Positions 61,698 through 63,798 of a stretch of DNA of 63,798 nucleotides are shown piece by piece. Source of the DNA: Billgrantia desiderata (GTDB lineage Bacteria; Pseudomonadota; Gammaproteobacteria; Pseudomonadales; Halomonadaceae); the NCBI GenBank assembly GCA_011742915.1, contig JAAQTN010000030.1, forward strand, positions 1-63,798, read 5' to 3'. The notes beneath the pieces were generated by a model. That model saw only the letters and a program-made list of their open reading frames with translations, was not told where the DNA came from and ran no database searches. The position numbers and the translations under genes are program-made. Each line of letters opens with the position of its first letter. Position 1 is the first letter of the stretch.

Positions 61698-62736
61698 GGC
61701 GCTTCTCCAGTGGAATAAGCAGACGAAACTCGGTATGACCGGGGCGGGACTCGCATTCGATCAGTCCTTGATGCTGATGCAGAATGCCCTGGGCAATGGA
61801 CAATCCCAGTCCACTGCCGTCGGCGCGCCCCGATACCATGGGGTAGAAAAGGGTTTCCTGCAGGGCTTCGGGAACACCGGGGCCGTTGTCGATCAAGGCC
61901 ACCTCGCAGACCAGGCGATGACGCTCGGCGCCCAGGGTGAACTGGCGGCGGGCGCGGGTACGCAGCAGCAGGCTGGGCGCTGCGGTACCGGCCTCGGTCA
62001 TGGCTTCCACTGCGTTGCGCGCCACGTTGAGCACCGCCTGGATCATCTGCGCCTCGTCGCCGGGAAAGTCCGGCAGGCTGGGGTCGTAGTCGCGCTCGAT
62101 GCTCACCCCCGGTGTCTCGGCGGAAAGCAGCGTACGCACCCGCTCCAGCACCTTGTGCACGTTGAGCGGCTCGTGACGCAGCAGCTTGTTCGGCCCCAGC
62201 ATGCTGTCGACCAGGTCGCGCAGGCGGTCGACCTCCTCGACGATGATATGGGTGAATTCCCGCAGGGCGGGGTCGTCAAGGTCGCGCTCCAGCAGTTGAG
62301 CGGCGCCACGGATGCCACCCAGCGGGTTCTTCACCTCGTGGGCCAGCCCCCGCGACAGCACCTTGATCGCCTCCTGACGGTTGAGAAGGGCCTCCTCGCG
62401 GGATATCCGCAGCAGCCGGTCGCGCGGCTCCATCTCCACCAGCAGCTCGGCCGCGGAGAGCGGCGTGACCGTGTAGTCGATGGTCACCACGGCGCCGCCC
62501 AGCAGCGCCAGGCGCACTTCGCGCTGGGTAAAGGGATGCTGGTCGTCCCGCGCCTTGGCCAGCACCTCGCCCATGCCGTCGTCTTCGACCAGCAGTGCCG
62601 CCAGGCTGTGGCCCTTGACCCGCCCCAGGCTGACTGCCAGCAGGGCCTCGGCCGCCGGATTCATCCAGCTCAACTGCAGCTCGTCGTCCAGCAGCAGCAC
62701 CGCCGTGGTGAGGTGTTCCATCAGGCGTCGATACAT
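61690..62736 (-). CDS. ntrB: Nitrogen regulation sensor kinase NtrB (GlnL)
   Basis: A 348-residue cytoplasmic histidine kinase. A PAS domain (about 5-105) precedes the HisKA motif LAHEVKNPLGGIRGAAQLL (phospho-His near 130) and a HATPase domain with DNGPGVPE and GSGLGLSIAQG. It relays nitrogen status (through PII) to NtrC. The ATG at 62736 gives the standard MYRRLMEHL N terminus; the longer open frame upstream is not family-like. It lies behind a sigma54 promoter with NtrC sites. Confidence 0.95.
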
Positions 62737-62859
62737 TTTCGACCTTTTCTCGCAAAATGAAGGGGGACTGAGCGCAGCGCTTGCATCGTCATGGCGCATG
62801 CCCGGCTCATCGCCGAAGCGGCATCTCCCCTGGGCGTCACCGGCCCCTACACAAGAAGC

Positions 62860-62877
62860 AAGCAAGAAGTGCGCCAA
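62860..62877 (-). promoter_or_regulatory. Sigma54 promoter of ntrBC
   Basis: On the minus strand TTGGCGCACTTCTTGCTT has GG and GC separated by exactly 10 bases, fitting the -24/-12 promoter. The start is expected near 62850, giving a leader of about 115 bases. A perfect 12-bp palindrome GCGCTATAGCGC lies upstream at 62889-62900. Confidence 0.75.
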
Positions 62878-62929
62878 CCCTTATAAGAGCGCTATAGCGC
62901 CGTTTCGGGGCGGATGTCGCGTCCGCCTA

Positions 62930-62946
62930 TGCACCATAATGGTGCG
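62930..62946. promoter_or_regulatory. NtrC-binding site 1
   Basis: TGCACCATAATGGTGCG matches the NtrC consensus TGCACC-N5-GGTGCA at all but the last base. It is centred about 70 bases upstream of the sigma54 promoter. Confidence 0.82.
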
Positions 62947-62982
62947 CTCAGAGAGAAAGCGCCAGCGAAGAAAGCGCACGCC

Positions 62983-62999
62983 TCATCCATCATGGTGCG
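62983..62999. promoter_or_regulatory. NtrC-binding site 2 (weaker)
   Basis: TCATCC-ATCAT-GGTGCG keeps a full right half-site and a weak left half-site. It is 53 bases from site 1, close to five helical turns, so both would lie on the same DNA face. Confidence 0.5.
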
Positions 63000-63051
63000 A
63001 ACCCACCCTATATCGGGGCAGCCTGTTGGAAAGCGAGGCAGCAGAAGGAAC

Positions 63052-63618
63052 TCAGCCGTCGCTTCCCGGCAGAGTGGCGCTGGAGCGCTGCACGTAGAGC
63101 GAGACCGGCGCCGTGCGGTGGCGTATCTGCCCCTGAGCGTCGAGCAGCTCGGCCTGCAACACGTATTCGCCGCGAGACAGATTGGTCAGCATGAAGGCAC
63201 TGGTATGCATGGCGGTCTGGCTCACCTGGCCATCGACCAGCAGCCTTACGCGATGGTCGGGACGCAGCGCCGGCACAATGGCCAGTTCGACCTGCAGATT
63301 GCCGGCGTAGCTGGCAGGCAGGTCGCCCCCGTGCTCGGGCGAGCGAATGCGGAAGGTGTCGTAGGGCATGAAGGGCTGGCCCGGCGACTGGCCCGCCCGC
63401 GGGGTGGCTCCCTCAGCCCGTGGCGGCTCGGCCCGGCGCCCCTCGGTGCGCGAAGGGATCACGGTCACCGGTGCCAGCTGGACCGGCTCGCCGCCGCGGT
63501 TGGGGTCGTCGGTGAAGATCACATTGCCCTGGGCATCGGTGGTGCGATAGATGGTCGTGGCCTGTGCCGAATGCGCCATCAGCACTCCCAGCAGGCACGG
63601 CACGATCAGCTTGAGCAT
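63052..63618 (-). CDS. DUF4124 domain protein, exported
   Basis: A 188-residue protein with a signal peptide (about 1-21, ending AQA) and an N-terminal DUF4124 domain (TTIYRTTDAQGNVIFTDDP). A Pro/Arg-rich linker (about 55-85) is followed by a beta-rich C-terminal domain (about 100-175) with an NLSRGEYVLQAELLDAQG segment. DUF4124 proteins are periplasmic and often sit between glnA and ntrBC; the function is unknown. Start at 63618 follows a GGGGGAG site. The spacer to ntrB (about 315 bases) carries its own NtrC/sigma54 promoter. Confidence 0.85.
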   Translation of the reverse strand: MLKLIVPCLLGVLMAHSAQATTIYRTTDAQGNVIFTDDPNRGGEPVQLAPVTVIPSRTEGRRAEPPRAEGATPRAGQSPGQPFMPYDTFRIRSPEHGGDLPASYAGNLQVELAIVPALRPDHRVRLLVDGQVSQTAMHTSAFMLTNLSRGEYVLQAELLDAQGQIRHRTAPVSLYVQRSSATLPGSDG

Positions 63619-63699
63619 GGGTCGCTCCCCCTTGGCTGTTCCGCAGCGCACCTGCCGGCCGAACCCGGGCATGGGCGGGTCGGAATCGGGCGCGCGTAA

Positions 63700-63711
63700 C
63701 GGAACGTTCCG
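63700..63711. repeat. 12-bp palindrome near the group II intron 3' end
   Basis: A perfect palindrome CGGAACGTTCCG begins 12 bases from the predicted intron-exon junction, on the exon side. It may be part of the intron target or an unrelated site. Confidence 0.5.
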
Positions 63712-63722
63712 CCTAGTGTACG

Positions 63723-63798
63723 AATCGGGTAGGGGCCGGGGTCACCCCCGGCGCCCTCCCACACCACCGTACGTACCGTTCGGTATACGGCGGTTCAT
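63723..63798 (-). mobile_element. Group II intron 3' end (domains V and VI), cut by the window edge
   Basis: Read on the minus strand, domain V is formed by a 9-bp lower stem (63794-63786 with 63771-63763), a 2-base CG bulge (63773-63772), a 4-bp upper stem and a GAAC loop. Domain VI follows as a GCCGGGG/CCCCGGC hairpin (63735-63752) with an outer GGG/CCC stem carrying a bulged A at 63730. The branch A lies 6-7 bases before the likely 3' splice site at about 63723-63724. The remainder, including any reverse transcriptase, lies beyond the window. Confidence 0.75.

Overview
The window reads as one chromosomal segment of a high-GC, moderately halophilic gammaproteobacterium, most likely a member of the Halomonadaceae. 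This rests on gene content and protein style: TAXI-type TRAP transport, acidic exported proteins, an epd-pgk-fba cluster, prlC-yheV, ntrBC preceded by a DUF4124 gene, and paired Hsp20 genes. The assignment is an inference, because no rRNA or other marker gene is present. Coding density is high. I found no tRNA, rRNA, CRISPR array, prophage or complete insertion sequence. The only mobile-element trace is the 3' end of a group II intron at the right edge.

Layout. (1) 0.2-10.3 kb: a lactate-oxidation block. lutA-lutB-lutC-dld lie on the minus strand, each joined to the next by an ATGA overlap. They diverge from the FadR-type regulator lldR, which is followed by a DctB/DctD two-component pair. 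Two matching TTGGT-N3-ACCAA palindromes flank the intergenic region. (2) 10.3-17.3 kb: a DUF457 membrane protein, gamma-carbonic anhydrase, NSS transporter, oligopeptidase A (prlC) with yheV, and a Na/Pi cotransporter. (3) 17.4-21.9 kb: a TAXI TRAP transporter with two binding proteins around one fused permease, behind a sigma54-type promoter. (4) 21.9-30.1 kb: sodC, metF, small stress-type proteins, an AEC carrier, a small copper-associated patch, ahcY and a DASS symporter. (5) 30.2-38.7 kb: the pyruvate dehydrogenase genes aceE-aceF-lpdA and malic enzyme maeB. aceE carries an in-frame amber codon. E3 (LpdA) carries two lipoyl domains while E2 (AceF) carries only one.

(6) 39.2-48.6 kb: metK, with a 16-bp x4 tandem repeat in its leader, transketolase, class I aldolase, two Hsp20 genes behind a sigma32-type promoter and a possible RNA thermometer, then epd-pgk-fba (class II aldolase). 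(7) 48.7-58.9 kb: small and hypothetical genes, a second DASS permease, a pair of exported very acidic paralogues, a YieH-like HAD phosphatase, a SUI1 homologue, a lipoprotein, a sirtuin, a NERD-domain membrane protein, dGTPase and a 59-residue zinc-ribbon protein. (8) 58.9-63.8 kb: a zinc alcohol dehydrogenase and ntrB-ntrC under a sigma54 promoter with two NtrC sites, then a DUF4124 protein and the group II intron end.

How the genes work together: lactate oxidation yields pyruvate, which the PDH complex consumes and which malic enzyme also supplies. The epd-pgk-fba, tkt and class I aldolase genes cover lower glycolysis/gluconeogenesis and the pentose phosphate link. metF, ahcY and metK cover the methyl cycle. 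The most distinctive items are the acidic paralogue pair, the PDH lipoyl-domain arrangement with the interrupted aceE, the metK leader repeats and several well-formed promoter and operator architectures.
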